DNA of 64,000 nucleotides from positions 434,001-498,000 of the forward strand of contig CAVTVQ010000006.1 of the NCBI GenBank assembly GCA_963738205.1. The letters are read 5' to 3'. Position numbers and translations under genes: made by a program. This DNA is from DATFQE01 sp963738205. Its GTDB lineage: Bacteria > Actinomycetota > Thermoleophilia > Gaiellales > Gaiellaceae. Shown here in pieces: positions 16,629-24,906 of this stretch (the first letter of the stretch is position 1; the number at the start of each line of letters is the position of its first letter). Under the pieces are notes generated by a model. The model made no database searches. It worked only from the letters and a program-made list of their open reading frames with translations, and was not told where the DNA came from.

Positions 16629-16736
16629 TCCCTTCGGGACGGCTCACACACGGGGCCGACCGCTGACCACCCACCGCTGTAGACGCTACTGCGCAAATGC
16701 GCACCCATGGGTGTCGCCTTCGCGACGAACCCGTGC
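16629..16736. repeat. Intergenic repeat cluster with several hairpins
   Basis: The gap between the convergent HD and aminotransferase genes holds four adjacent small inverted repeats: GTCCCttcGGGAC (16629-16641), GCGCAAATGCGC (16691-16702), ACCCATGGGT (16703-16712) and GTCGCcttcGCGAC (16713-16726). The part 16641-16680 is repeated, inverted, at 50970-51009 (about 29 of the first 31 bp match). It probably serves as a bidirectional terminator region and belongs to a dispersed repeat family. Confidence 0.65.
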
Positions 16737-17819
16737 CTACTCCTCCACAGCCGCGAGCAGGCGCTCGATGTCCTCCTCGTTCGTCCAGTAGCCGCACGAC
16801 GCCCGCAGCCACCCCAGCCCGGGCAGGTCGCGAATGACCACCCCCCGCTCCCACGCGCGCACGTTCGCTTCGGCCGCGTCGCCGTCCACTCGCCAGGAGA
16901 CGAGCATCGCCTGGTCGGGGTCGGTGACGACGTCGAACCGCGCGGCGAGCTGCTCCCGGCACAGGCGGACAACTTCCCGCGCCCCTTCGAAGCGCCACTC
17001 GGGCAGGCCCGACAGCGCGGCCTCGAGCCCGGCGAGCGCGGTCGGCGCGAGCCAGCCGGTGTCGAAGCGCGCGGCGCCTTCCTTCGCGCTGAACGACCCG
17101 TCCGGATCGAAGCCGTCCTGCGCGAAGTAGCTCGGTCGCGCGACCGTCAGGGCCTCGGGCTCGGCCACGTACAGCGCCCCGATCGCATCCGGCCCGCAGA
17201 GCCACTTCTGGCCCGAGACCGTGTAGAAGTCGAAACCCTCCACGCGCACGGGTAGCGCACCGACCGACTGGGCACCGTCCACCAGCATCGGCACTCGGGT
17301 GTCTTCGCGCAGCTCGCGCACGGGTAGCACGTTCCCGGTCGTCCAGGCGACGTGCGACAGCGCGAGCAACCGCGTGCGCGGTCCCACCTCGGCGCGAATC
17401 GCGTCATGCGCCTCCTCAGCCGGCCGGTCCCGCACCTTCGCGACACGCACTCGTGCCCCGGACACGGCGAGCGGCCCCAGCAGCCCGAAGTGCTCGACGT
17501 CGGTCGTGACGATCTCGTCGTCGGGGCCGAGGTCGAGGCCGGCCAGGACGACGTTGCAGGCGTCCGTGGTCGACGTCGTCAGCGCGAGATTCTCCGGCGA
17601 CGCGTGCACGGCTGCCGCCAGCGCAGCCCGTACGCGCCCGCGTAGCTCGACCACGTCGAGGAACTGCGCCACGCCGCCGCGGCCGGCCTCCAGCTCGGCG
17701 GCGAGCCGTGCGGACATCGCCGCTGCGGTCCGCTTGGCCAACGGCCCGATCGACCCGGCGTTCAGGTACGCCACCCGCTCGAGCACCGGAAACTCGGCCC
17801 GGACCTCGTCGACGTTCAT
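16737..17819 (-). CDS. Class V aminotransferase / cysteine desulfurase-like PLP enzyme
   Basis: A 360-residue fold-type-I PLP enzyme. N-terminal FPVLERVAYLNAGSIGPL and LTTSTTDACNVVL are typical. VDGAQSVGALPV contains the cofactor Asp and Gln, and the Schiff-base Lys is in YTVSGQKWLCGPDAIG. The context does not name a substrate; no iron-sulfur scaffold gene is nearby, so a SufS/IscS role is unlikely, and isopenicillin-epimerase-like or EgtE-like enzymes belong to the same class. Its start overlaps the end of the EEP-family gene by 4 nt. Confidence 0.85.
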   Translation of the reverse strand: MNVDEVRAEFPVLERVAYLNAGSIGPLAKRTAAAMSARLAAELEAGRGGVAQFLDVVELRGRVRAALAAAVHASPENLALTTSTTDACNVVLAGLDLGPDDEIVTTDVEHFGLLGPLAVSGARVRVAKVRDRPAEEAHDAIRAEVGPRTRLLALSHVAWTTGNVLPVRELREDTRVPMLVDGAQSVGALPVRVEGFDFYTVSGQKWLCGPDAIGALYVAEPEALTVARPSYFAQDGFDPDGSFSAKEGAARFDTGWLAPTALAGLEAALSGLPEWRFEGAREVVRLCREQLAARFDVVTDPDQAMLVSWRVDGDAAEANVRAWERGVVIRDLPGLGWLRASCGYWTNEEDIERLLAAVEE

Positions 17820-18628
17820 GCGATCGTGACCTCCACCGGAGCGTGATCACTCACGACGACGCCGTCCACTTTCCGGCGGGCGATCGACCACCGCACCGGC
17901 TTGCTCGCCTCGGCACCACGGACGAGCACGTGGTCGATCCCCGCGCCTGCCGCCGAGAAGCCCCATTCCGGCTGCCTCAGCTCGGCGAGCGACACCGACC
18001 GCTCGGTCGTGATGTTGAAGTCGCCGCCGAGCACACAGATCTCGTCCGGCCCGGCGAGCGCGTCGGCAAAGGTCGCCGCGCGCATCACCTCGGCGTCCGG
18101 GATCCGCTTGTCGCGCGAGCCGGTCGCGTGGAAGTTCGCGATCGCAGCGACCCGGCCGCAGGGCAGACGCACGCGCACGGCGTGGCAGACCCGTCGCTCC
18201 TTCGCCCAATAGAGCTCGTCGACGAGCGGGAGGCTCAGCCACCCGGCCTGAGCCCGACGGAAGCCGCGCGCATTGAGCACGATCGCGTGCTCGTCCAGGA
18301 CCGCGAGCGCCGGATCGACGAGGATCGCGTTCGCCTGGCCCGTGAACGCTCCGAGCAGACGCGGCGGATGGAGTGCCGTGATGCGCCTCCCCAGCTCGGC
18401 GGTCGAGGGCAACGGGCCGATCGACGGCCTGGCGGTGACCTCGCCGACCACGGTCATCCCGCTCCACTCCCGCAGCCGCGCCAGCGCCCACGCCGGCACC
18501 TCCTGCAGCAGCAATGCCGCCGGCCGGTCCTCGCTCGCGAGGCGCACCATGCGCTGCAAGAACAACCGCTTGCCGGGAGGGTGCGAGCGGCCGTGGAAGA
18601 CGTTCCAGGTGCGAACGAGAAGGCTCAC
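17816..18628 (-). CDS. Endonuclease/exonuclease/phosphatase (EEP) family protein
   Basis: A 270-residue metal-dependent EEP-fold hydrolase. Signature blocks run through the protein: RTWNVFHGRSHPPGK, LLLQEVPAWALARL (catalytic Glu), AAIANFHATG, VLGGDFNITTERS (Asp-Phe-Asn) and the C-terminal VSDHAPVEVTI (Asp-His). Substrates in this family range from DNA to phospholipids. No signal peptide is seen, so it is probably cytoplasmic. The GTG at 18628 begins directly before the conserved RTWN strand; a longer upstream open frame is antisense to the glycosyltransferase gene and was discarded. Confidence 0.86.
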   Translation of the reverse strand: MSLLVRTWNVFHGRSHPPGKRLFLQRMVRLASEDRPAALLLQEVPAWALARLREWSGMTVVGEVTARPSIGPLPSTAELGRRITALHPPRLLGAFTGQANAILVDPALAVLDEHAIVLNARGFRRAQAGWLSLPLVDELYWAKERRVCHAVRVRLPCGRVAAIANFHATGSRDKRIPDAEVMRAATFADALAGPDEICVLGGDFNITTERSVSLAELRQPEWGFSAAGAGIDHVLVRGAEASKPVRWSIARRKVDGVVVSDHAPVEVTIA

Positions 18629-18652
18629 GGACGCCGTACTGTAAGGAGCCGC

Positions 18653-19708
18653 ATGCGGATCCTCCTGGCCGACCCCTCGTCGTTCACGCCGGAGTACGAC
18701 CACGAGCTCGCGTCGGCGCTCGCGCGGGCAGGCGCTGACGTCGAGCTGGCCGCCTCGCGCTTCCGCTTCGGCGAGGCGCCCCGGGCCGACGGCTACCGCC
18801 GCAACGAGCTCTTCTACCCGCTGAGCTCGCGTCTCTTCCGGCGCTCGCGCTTCCGTATGCCGTTGAAGGCGCTGGAGCACCCGCTCGGGCTGGCGCGGCT
18901 TGCACGGCGACCGGCGGACGTCCTCCACTTCCAGTGGCTCGCCGCCCCCGAGCTCGACGCACGGTTGCTCCGATCGCGCGCCCCGCTCGTCTTCACGGCC
19001 CACGACCTCCTGCCGCGCCGGACGGCCGGAAAGCTGGAGCTGTGGCGCCGCCTGCTCACCCGCTTCGACCGCGTCGTCGTGCACAGCGAGCACGGGCGCG
19101 ACACGCTCGCCGGGCTCGGGGTCGCCGCCGAGCGGCTCCGCGTGATCCCGCATCCCGTGTTCCCGAGCGACCCGCCCCGGCGGGACGACGGGCGCACCGT
19201 CCTCGCGCTGGGGATGATCCGCCCGTACAAGGGCCTCGGCGACGCGATCGCGGCCGTCAAGAAGGCCGACGGCGTCCGGCTGCTGGTCGCCGGCGAACCG
19301 CTCGAGCCCGTGGAGTCCTACCGCTCGGCCGCCGGTGATCGCGCCGAGTGGCGGCTGCGCTACCTCTCGGGCGCCGAGGTCGACCAGGCCCTCGGCGACG
19401 CAACGGTCGCCGTCTTTCCCTACCGACCGGAGATCGACCAGAGCGGCGCGCTTCTGCGCGCGCTCGGAGCCGGCGTCCCGGCGGTCGCCTACGACGTCTC
19501 CGGCCTGGCCGAGCCGGTCCGCCGCTTCGGAGCCGGCCGCGTCGTCCCCGCGGGCGACGTGGAGGCACTGTCGGCCGCCCTCGCAGAGCTCACCGGGGAC
19601 GCCGACGCGCTCGCTGCCGCCCGCGAGGGAGCCGCGCGCGCTCGGGCGGAGCTCACGTGGGACGCCGCGGCGCGGCTGCACCTCGAGCTCTACCGCGAGC
19701 TGCAGTGA
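18653..19708 (+). CDS. Glycosyltransferase family 4-like protein
   Basis: A 351-residue GT-B glycosyltransferase. The N-terminal domain begins MRILLADPSSFTPEYDHEL. The C-terminal nucleotide-sugar domain contains VLALGMIRPYKGLGDAIAAV and the acceptor/donor motif FPYRPEIDQSGALLRALGAG, with the E-x7-E type arrangement partly replaced by Asp/Gln. Sugar and acceptor are unknown. TAAGGAG sits 5 nt before the ATG, supporting the start. It is divergent from the EEP gene and its stop overlaps the next gene (GTGA). Confidence 0.88.
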   Translation: MRILLADPSSFTPEYDHELASALARAGADVELAASRFRFGEAPRADGYRRNELFYPLSSRLFRRSRFRMPLKALEHPLGLARLARRPADVLHFQWLAAPELDARLLRSRAPLVFTAHDLLPRRTAGKLELWRRLLTRFDRVVVHSEHGRDTLAGLGVAAERLRVIPHPVFPSDPPRRDDGRTVLALGMIRPYKGLGDAIAAVKKADGVRLLVAGEPLEPVESYRSAAGDRAEWRLRYLSGAEVDQALGDATVAVFPYRPEIDQSGALLRALGAGVPAVAYDVSGLAEPVRRFGAGRVVPAGDVEALSAALAELTGDADALAAAREGAARARAELTWDAAARLHLELYRELQ

Positions 19709-20010
19709 TCTTCGGGCGGCGCCGCTTCGCCGAGGCGATCGAGCGACAGCTCGACCTCTTCGAGCGCGAGAACGGCGAGCTGCTGGGCCGGTGCGACCAG
19801 GCCCAGCGCGACTATGTCGCGGCGGAATCGGAGGACGCACAGGAGGTGTGGGCCGCCTACCTCGACCTGGTCGAGATCGCCACGGACGAGCTGGAGGAGA
19901 TGCGCGACGCCTTTGCCGCGGCGCTCGAGCCGAGTGGAGCCGAGGAGTACGAGGCGGCGTTCGACCGTGCCGTCCGGAAGCGCTTCACCGTACTCCGCGC
20001 GGCCGGGTGA
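19705..20010 (+). CDS. Small helical hypothetical protein
   Basis: A 101-residue, acidic, probably all-helical protein without Cys or membrane segments. Heptad-like patterns occur from EAIERQLDLFERENGELLG through LVEIATDELEEMRDAFA. The GTG at 19705 is nested in the glycosyltransferase stop (GTGA), implying translational coupling. I do not recognise the family. It ends 11 bp from the convergent dnaE2 stop. Confidence 0.7.
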   Translation: MIFGRRRFAEAIERQLDLFERENGELLGRCDQAQRDYVAAESEDAQEVWAAYLDLVEIATDELEEMRDAFAAALEPSGAEEYEAAFDRAVRKRFTVLRAAG

Positions 20011-20021
20011 TCTCAGAACCC

Positions 20022-23000
20022 CTAGCGGTGGCCGAAGTGGTGCGCGGCGGGGAGCGATCCGTGCACGTCGCCGTCGGCGAGCCGGCGCGCGAGCGGGCCG
20101 AGCGTCTCGAGCTCGCGTACGAGCACGTTCCGGTTCTCGCCTACCTGCTCGAAGCGGCCCCGCGCGAGGATCAGCGGCTCGCCGCGCACGACGGCGCGGA
20201 AGCGGTCGTACACCTGCGGCGGCACGATCAGGTTCATCTGGCCGTGCTCGTCCTCGAGCAGCATGAAGACGACGCCGTTGGCGGTGGCCGGCCGCTGGCG
20301 CGCGACGGTCATGCCGGCCACGGTGACGCTCGAGCGGTTCGGCGCTGCCCGCAGCTGCTCGCTCGACAACACGTCCCGCGGCAGGTGGGGGCGCAGGAGC
20401 TGCAGCGGATGGACGCCGACCGACAGGCTCGTCCGCCGGTAGTCGGCGAGCATCCGCTCCCACGGCGTCTGCTCGGGGAGGTCGGGCGTCTCGGCTGTCG
20501 GGTCGAGTGCGAGCGCGAGCTGACGTTCCTCGCCGCCGCTGCCCGGCACCGGTTGGGCTCGCGGCACGAGGCCGAGCTCCCAGAGCAGCGCACGCCGTGA
20601 GCGACCGAGCGCGTCGCAGGCACCCGATCCGACGAGCGCCTCGGTCGCATCCCTGCTGAGCGGCGCGCGCTGGGCGAGCTCGACCACGCTTCCGAACGGC
20701 CCGCCGCGCTCTCGCTCCACCACGAGCGCCGCGGCGTCGTCCTCGCCCAGCGAATCGACGTACTCGAGGCCGATCCGCACGGAGCCGTCAACGACGGCGC
20801 ACTCCGCGGCGCTCAGGTTGACGTCCGGCGGCAGCACCTCCACCCCGCGCCGCTGCGCGTCCCGAACGAGGCTGGACGGCGGGTAGAAGCCCATCGGCTG
20901 CGCATTCAGGAGCGCGCAGAGGAACTCGGCCGGGTAGTGGTGCCGCAGCCAGGCCGACTGGTAGGCGAGCAGCCCGAACGCGGCCGCGTGCGACTTCGGG
21001 AAGCCGAAGCCGGAAAAGGCGACGAGCTTGTCGTAGATCTCGTTCGCCAGAGCGCCGGCGACGCCCCTGCCGGCCGCGCCGTCGACGAAGCGCTCGCGGT
21101 AGGCCTCGAGCGCGGCCTCGCTCCGCTTGCGGCTCATCGCCCGGCGCAGCCCTTCGGCCTCCCCCACCGTGAACCCGGCCAGCGCCATCGCCACGTCCAG
21201 CACCTGGTCCTGGAAGACGACGACGCCGAGCGTGAACCGCAGCGGCTCCTCGAGCAGCGGATGGTCGGCCGGGGCGACGTAGCTCGGGTCCTCGCGCAGC
21301 TTCTGCCGCCGCTCGATGTAGGGGTGGACAGCCTTGCCCTGGATCGGCCCCGGTCGCACGAGCGCGACCTGGGTCACGATGTCCGCCAGCGTCTCGGGGC
21401 GCGTGCGCAGGATCACCTGCATCTGCGCTCGGCTCTCGATCTGGAAGTCGCCGACCGTGTCCGCCTTCTGGATCTCGGCGAAGACGTCCTCGTCGTCCAG
21501 CGGGATGCGGGAAAGATCGATTGTCTTGCCGCGCAGCGTCGCCACCTGGTCGATGCAGTCCTCGACGGCGGAGAGCATGCCCAGGCCGAGCAGGTCGATC
21601 TTGAGGAAGCCCGCGTCGGCACAGGAGTCCTTGTCCCACTGGCACATCTGTCGACCGGCCATGGCGCACGGCATCACCGGGACGAGCTCGACCAGAGGGC
21701 GCGACGAGATCACCATCCCGCCCGGATGCTGCGAGATGTGGCGCGGCAGGCCGGCGATCTCGCCGCACAGCTCGCCGAACGCACGCCAGCGCGGCGAGGC
21801 GTGTCGGCGCTCGGCTTCGGGCAACAGCGACAGCTCCTCTGCGACGCGCTTGGCGTTCCAGCCGTCGGAGACGCGCGCCAGCCGCTCGAGCTCGCCGAAC
21901 GGGAGCCCGAGCGCCTTGCCGAGGTCGCGGATCGCGCCGCGCGACCGATAGGTGGCGAAGCTGGCCACGAGCGCCGCGTGCTCGCGCCCGTAGCGTTCGG
22001 TGACCGCGACGATCAGCTTCTCGCGGATGTCCCGCGGGAAGTCGAGGTCGATGTCGGGCACCGACTCGAGCTCGCGGTTGATGAAGCGGCCGAGCGAGAG
22101 GTCGGCCGCGACGGGATCGACGTGCGAGAGGCCGGTCAGGTAGCAGACGAGCGAGCCGACCGAGCTCCCTCTTCCCCGGCCCGGCGGCAGCGAATGCCTG
22201 GGCGAGCCGCGGCCACGCACCTCCTGCGCGACCTCGCGCGCCAGCTCGAGCACCTCCCAGTGGAGCAGGAAGAAGCCGCTGAGCTTCAGCTCGGCGATCA
22301 ACGCAAGCTCCTCGTCCAGACGTTCTCGGGCCCGTGTACCTAGGACGCGTGGCGTGGCGCCGTAACGCTCGTCGAACGCGCGGTTGCAGATACGCGCGAG
22401 CTGGACGTCTGCCGGATCAGGCCCGTCGGAGAAGTCGGGGTAGCGATAGCCGAGCTCCTCGGTGAGGTCGAACACCAGCCGCTCGGCGAGCTCGACCGTG
22501 CGCGCGACAGCGTCTCTGTCGTCCGGGAAGCGGTCGGCCACCTCGGCCGGGTCGAGCAGGACGCCCTCGCGGTTTCCACGCCGCTCGCGTTCGCTGCCCT
22601 CGAGTGACGTGCGGTTCTTGATCGCCACGAGCGCGTCCTGGAGCGCGGTGCGGCTCGGGTGGTGGGCGTGCGCGTCGCCCGTGACGACGGTGGCGACGCC
22701 CAGCGTCTCGGCCAGGTCGCGCAGGCGCGCGTTGCGGCGGGCGTCGCCCCGTTCGTACGGCCGCTGGAGCTCGACGTAGAAGCGCTCGCGCCCGAATGCG
22801 GCGGCGAGCCGAGCGGCCGCGTTCGGGTCATGGACGGCGAGGCCGTGCCGAGCGCAGCCGGAGAGGCAGACGAGGCCGTCGCTCAGCTCCTCGAGCAGGC
22901 CCTGGTCGAGAGCCGGGGGCAGCAGCTCGCTCTCGCGACCCGGCAGGCGCGTGCGCCGATGCGCCTCCGTCAGCAGGCGGCAGAGGTTCGCGTAGCCGCG

Positions 23001-23351
23001 TGACGACTCCACGAGCAGCGTGACGTGGGCGCCGCCCGCGAGCGTGACCTCAGCGCCGGTGATCGGCCGCACGCCGAACGCCTTGGCCGCGTGCGCGAAC
23101 TCGAGCGATCCGTAGACGCCGTCGTGGTCGGTGAGCGCGAGCGCCTCGTAGCCCAGCTCGGCGGCGCGAGCGGCGAGCTCCTCCGGGTGCGAGGCGCCGT
23201 CCAGGAACGAGTACGCCGAATGTGCGTGCAGCTCGACGTACGGCGCCCGGCCTTTCGTCTCATTCGCGTGTGCATAGGACGCGTAGCGTGGCACCTCGTA
23301 CGGCCGATCGCCCAGACCGGCGTGCTGGGTGCGGGGAAGGCCTTCGAGCAT
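20022..23351 (-). CDS. dnaE2: Error-prone DNA polymerase III alpha-type subunit DnaE2
   Basis: C-family polymerase for translesion synthesis within the ImuB-DnaE2 mutasome. The PHP domain begins YVELHAHSAYSFLDGASHP with LTDHDGVYGSLEF; the palm carries the catalytic Asp motif PDIDLDFPRDIREK; finger and HhH regions follow, and an OB domain lies at the C-terminus. At 1109 residues it lacks the extra C-terminal domains of DnaE1, as DnaE2 does. The ATG at 23351 overlaps a TATAAT sequence and abuts a LexA-type box; a GTG at 23294 (VPRYASYAH) is an alternative start. Confidence 0.95.
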   Translation of the reverse strand: MLEGLPRTQHAGLGDRPYEVPRYASYAHANETKGRAPYVELHAHSAYSFLDGASHPEELAARAAELGYEALALTDHDGVYGSLEFAHAAKAFGVRPITGAEVTLAGGAHVTLLVESSRGYANLCRLLTEAHRRTRLPGRESELLPPALDQGLLEELSDGLVCLSGCARHGLAVHDPNAAARLAAAFGRERFYVELQRPYERGDARRNARLRDLAETLGVATVVTGDAHAHHPSRTALQDALVAIKNRTSLEGSERERRGNREGVLLDPAEVADRFPDDRDAVARTVELAERLVFDLTEELGYRYPDFSDGPDPADVQLARICNRAFDERYGATPRVLGTRARERLDEELALIAELKLSGFFLLHWEVLELAREVAQEVRGRGSPRHSLPPGRGRGSSVGSLVCYLTGLSHVDPVAADLSLGRFINRELESVPDIDLDFPRDIREKLIVAVTERYGREHAALVASFATYRSRGAIRDLGKALGLPFGELERLARVSDGWNAKRVAEELSLLPEAERRHASPRWRAFGELCGEIAGLPRHISQHPGGMVISSRPLVELVPVMPCAMAGRQMCQWDKDSCADAGFLKIDLLGLGMLSAVEDCIDQVATLRGKTIDLSRIPLDDEDVFAEIQKADTVGDFQIESRAQMQVILRTRPETLADIVTQVALVRPGPIQGKAVHPYIERRQKLREDPSYVAPADHPLLEEPLRFTLGVVVFQDQVLDVAMALAGFTVGEAEGLRRAMSRKRSEAALEAYRERFVDGAAGRGVAGALANEIYDKLVAFSGFGFPKSHAAAFGLLAYQSAWLRHHYPAEFLCALLNAQPMGFYPPSSLVRDAQRRGVEVLPPDVNLSAAECAVVDGSVRIGLEYVDSLGEDDAAALVVERERGGPFGSVVELAQRAPLSRDATEALVGSGACDALGRSRRALLWELGLVPRAQPVPGSGGEERQLALALDPTAETPDLPEQTPWERMLADYRRTSLSVGVHPLQLLRPHLPRDVLSSEQLRAAPNRSSVTVAGMTVARQRPATANGVVFMLLEDEHGQMNLIVPPQVYDRFRAVVRGEPLILARGRFEQVGENRNVLVRELETLGPLARRLADGDVHGSLPAAHHFGHR

Positions 23352-23391
23352 TATACGAACGTATGTTCGTCTGGCGAGCCCTCCGTGTCAA
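23350..23391 (-). promoter_or_regulatory. SOS (LexA) box and promoter elements of dnaE2
   Basis: CGAACGTATGTTCG at 23356-23369 is a perfect match to the Gram-positive/actinobacterial LexA operator CGAAC-N4-GTTCG. TTGACA lies upstream on the minus strand at 23386-23391. TATAAT occupies 23350-23355 and includes the first base pairs of the proposed start codon. The TTGACA-TATAAT gap is 30 nt, so a different -10 near GAACAT (17 nt from TTGACA), inside the operator, is more likely. Repression by LexA under normal conditions is inferred. Confidence 0.85.
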
Positions 23392-23414
23392 ACGGCTATG
23401 AGCCGCAGGCGCAG

Positions 23415-23588
23415 CTAGACCCCGCGCTGGCTGAACCAGTAGCCCTGCTCCTGGTCGCGGAAGACGACCGTGTTCTCGCCCGTCTCGAGCACCACCTCGA
23501 AGTAGCGGCGGTCGACGGGCTCGTCCGTCCACCAGCGGTCGACGACCCTCCACTCCTCACGGACGAACGCCACGCCCTGACGGTTCAC
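23415..23588 (-). CDS. Small DUF6504-like protein between imuB and dnaE2
   Basis: A short reading frame with clear protein-like composition: VAFVREEWRVVDRWWTDEP, RRYFEVVLETGENTVVFRD, then GYWFSQRGV. The Trp/Arg-rich pattern and position between imuB and dnaE2 match the DUF6504 family of actinobacterial mutasome operons, known only by association. The GTG at 23588 gives 57 residues. The frame stays open upstream across the imuB stop without another ATG/GTG/TTG, and residues SRVDGSPAR just before may belong to it. Frame assignment is firm, start is not. Confidence 0.65.
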   Translation of the reverse strand: MNRQGVAFVREEWRVVDRWWTDEPVDRRYFEVVLETGENTVVFRDQEQGYWFSQRGV

Positions 23589-23641
23589 GCGCGCCGGTGA
23601 GCCGTCGACTCGCGACTCGACGAGCGCGGACCGCGGCGCGT

Positions 23642-24826
23642 TTACTCGTCCCGCGCGACGAGCAGTGCGCGCTGCTCCGGGATGCGCGACCAGGGTGCCA
23701 CCTCCACGACGGTGCAGACCGCGCCGCCGCCGGTGCTCGCACGCACCTGACGGAGGCCTTCCCCGAGCCGGGTGGCGAGCTCGTCGCCCTCCGGCTGGAC
23801 CAGCTCGAGCTGCCGGCCCGTCGAACGAGCCAGCTCAACGGCCTCGAGCCTGAGCGCGACGATCGGTCCCGGCAGCTCGGTCAGCTTCGGCCCGAGCGCC
23901 AGACGCAGGCGATCGCGCTCGGCGTTCGGCTCGCGCAGCGTCAGCGTCCGCCGCCAGGAGCCGCCGCCGACGAGCTTGGCCGAGAGCGCGAGCTTCCGCA
24001 CGAGGCGGTCGGCCCGTTCCGGACGCGCGAGGAGCGCATCGAGCAAGACGTTCAGAGCACGCCGTAGGGTGAGCACGTTCCCCACCGCCTCGGGAAACTC
24101 GAGCAGCTCGGCGAGCTCGGCTGCAGGCTTGCGTGCGCGAACCCGCGTCCCCTGCCCACCGCGGGCGAGGTTCCAGGCGCGGCGACCGTCGGCGCCCAGC
24201 CGCTCGGCGACCGCAGCGGCCGGCAGTGCGGCGAGCTCCCCGACCTTGCGGACGCCGAGCTCGGCGAGCTCCTCGCGCCTGCGCTGGTCGAGCGGCAGCA
24301 GCTCGAGCGGCAGCGGTGCGAGGAAGCCGGACGCGCGTCCGTCCTCGACCACCAGCGCCTGGCCTGGCCGAGCGACGTTCGCAGCAGCGAGGGCCGCGAA
24401 CCGCCGCTCGGCCGCGCCGGCACGTGGATCCCAGCTCGAACCGACGGCCGTGAGAGCGCGGCGGAGCGCCCCTTCGACGCCGCCGTAGAGGCGCTCGACG
24501 CCGCGTGTATCGAAATACGCGCAACCCTGCCCAACCGGTTCTACGGCGATGCCCACGTCCTCGAGCCGGCGGACGATCTCCTCCCAGGCCTGCTCCGCCC
24601 CAGCGGGGTCGGGCTCGACGAGCGCGAGCGAGGGACAGGTAGCGAGCGCCTCCCCTAAGCGCATGCCCGGCCTGACCCCCGCTGCCTCGGCGGCCGCCGT
24701 CACGGGGCCGATCAGCGGCTCCTCGCCCTCGACCGGCGCAAGTGCAGCCGGGCGAAGCTCGAGCCCGGGACGGGCGCGTAGCGCGGCACGGAGCGGGAAG
24801 CCGGGAATCACGATGCAGGCGACCAT
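23642..24826 (-). CDS. imuB: ImuB-type Y-family polymerase homologue (catalytically inactive)
   Basis: Mutasome adaptor that links DnaE2 to the sliding clamp. It has the Y-family fold (ACIVIPGFPLRAALRARPG; CAYFDTRGVERLYGG; little-finger region from ~240), but the first catalytic acidic residue of the DxD motif is absent (IP in its place), as in ImuB. At 394 residues it is shorter than many ImuB proteins. No clear clamp-binding QxxL[FL] motif was recognised. The ATG at 24826 (MVACIVIPGF) was chosen over an in-frame ATG at 24853 that would lie inside the upstream LexA box. imuA is not adjacent. Confidence 0.88.
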   Translation of the reverse strand: MVACIVIPGFPLRAALRARPGLELRPAALAPVEGEEPLIGPVTAAAEAAGVRPGMRLGEALATCPSLALVEPDPAGAEQAWEEIVRRLEDVGIAVEPVGQGCAYFDTRGVERLYGGVEGALRRALTAVGSSWDPRAGAAERRFAALAAANVARPGQALVVEDGRASGFLAPLPLELLPLDQRRREELAELGVRKVGELAALPAAAVAERLGADGRRAWNLARGGQGTRVRARKPAAELAELLEFPEAVGNVLTLRRALNVLLDALLARPERADRLVRKLALSAKLVGGGSWRRTLTLREPNAERDRLRLALGPKLTELPGPIVALRLEAVELARSTGRQLELVQPEGDELATRLGEGLRQVRASTGGGAVCTVVEVAPWSRIPEQRALLVARDE

Positions 24827-24828
24827 AG

Positions 24829-24866
24829 GAACGTATGTTCTACACGAACACATGTTCGCCTGTCAA
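24829..24866 (-). promoter_or_regulatory. Tandem SOS boxes and promoter of imuB
   Basis: Two LexA-type operators lie just upstream of imuB: CGAACACATGTTCG (24845-24858, perfect CGAAC-N4-GTTCG) and GGAACGTATGTTCT (24828-24841, one mismatch in each outer base). TTGACA on the minus strand is at 24861-24866, and with an 18 nt spacer TAGAAC could be the -10, so the perfect box would fill the spacer. LexA binding would therefore block polymerase directly. Confidence 0.85.
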
Positions 24867-24880
24867 GGGTGAGATTTCCA

Positions 24881-24904
24881 CCTGTGGAAAAGCCTGTGAA
24901 AAGC
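24881..24904. repeat. Tandem 12-13 bp repeat resembling DnaA boxes
   Basis: On the minus strand GCTTTTCACAGG and GCTTTTCCACAGG follow each other directly, just downstream of the comB stop side and upstream of the imuB promoter. TTTTCCACA differs from the DnaA consensus TTATCCACA at one base. A short palindrome, TTCCACctGTGGAA (24876-24889), overlaps the first unit. The function is unknown; it could be a regulatory protein site or part of a terminator for comB. Confidence 0.4.
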
Positions 24905-24906
24905 GT

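Noticed and set aside
16737..17819. Iron-sulfur cluster cysteine desulfurase
   Set aside because: The class V fold and PLP lysine are present, but no scaffold or suf/isc genes are adjacent and the catalytic Cys loop was not identified.
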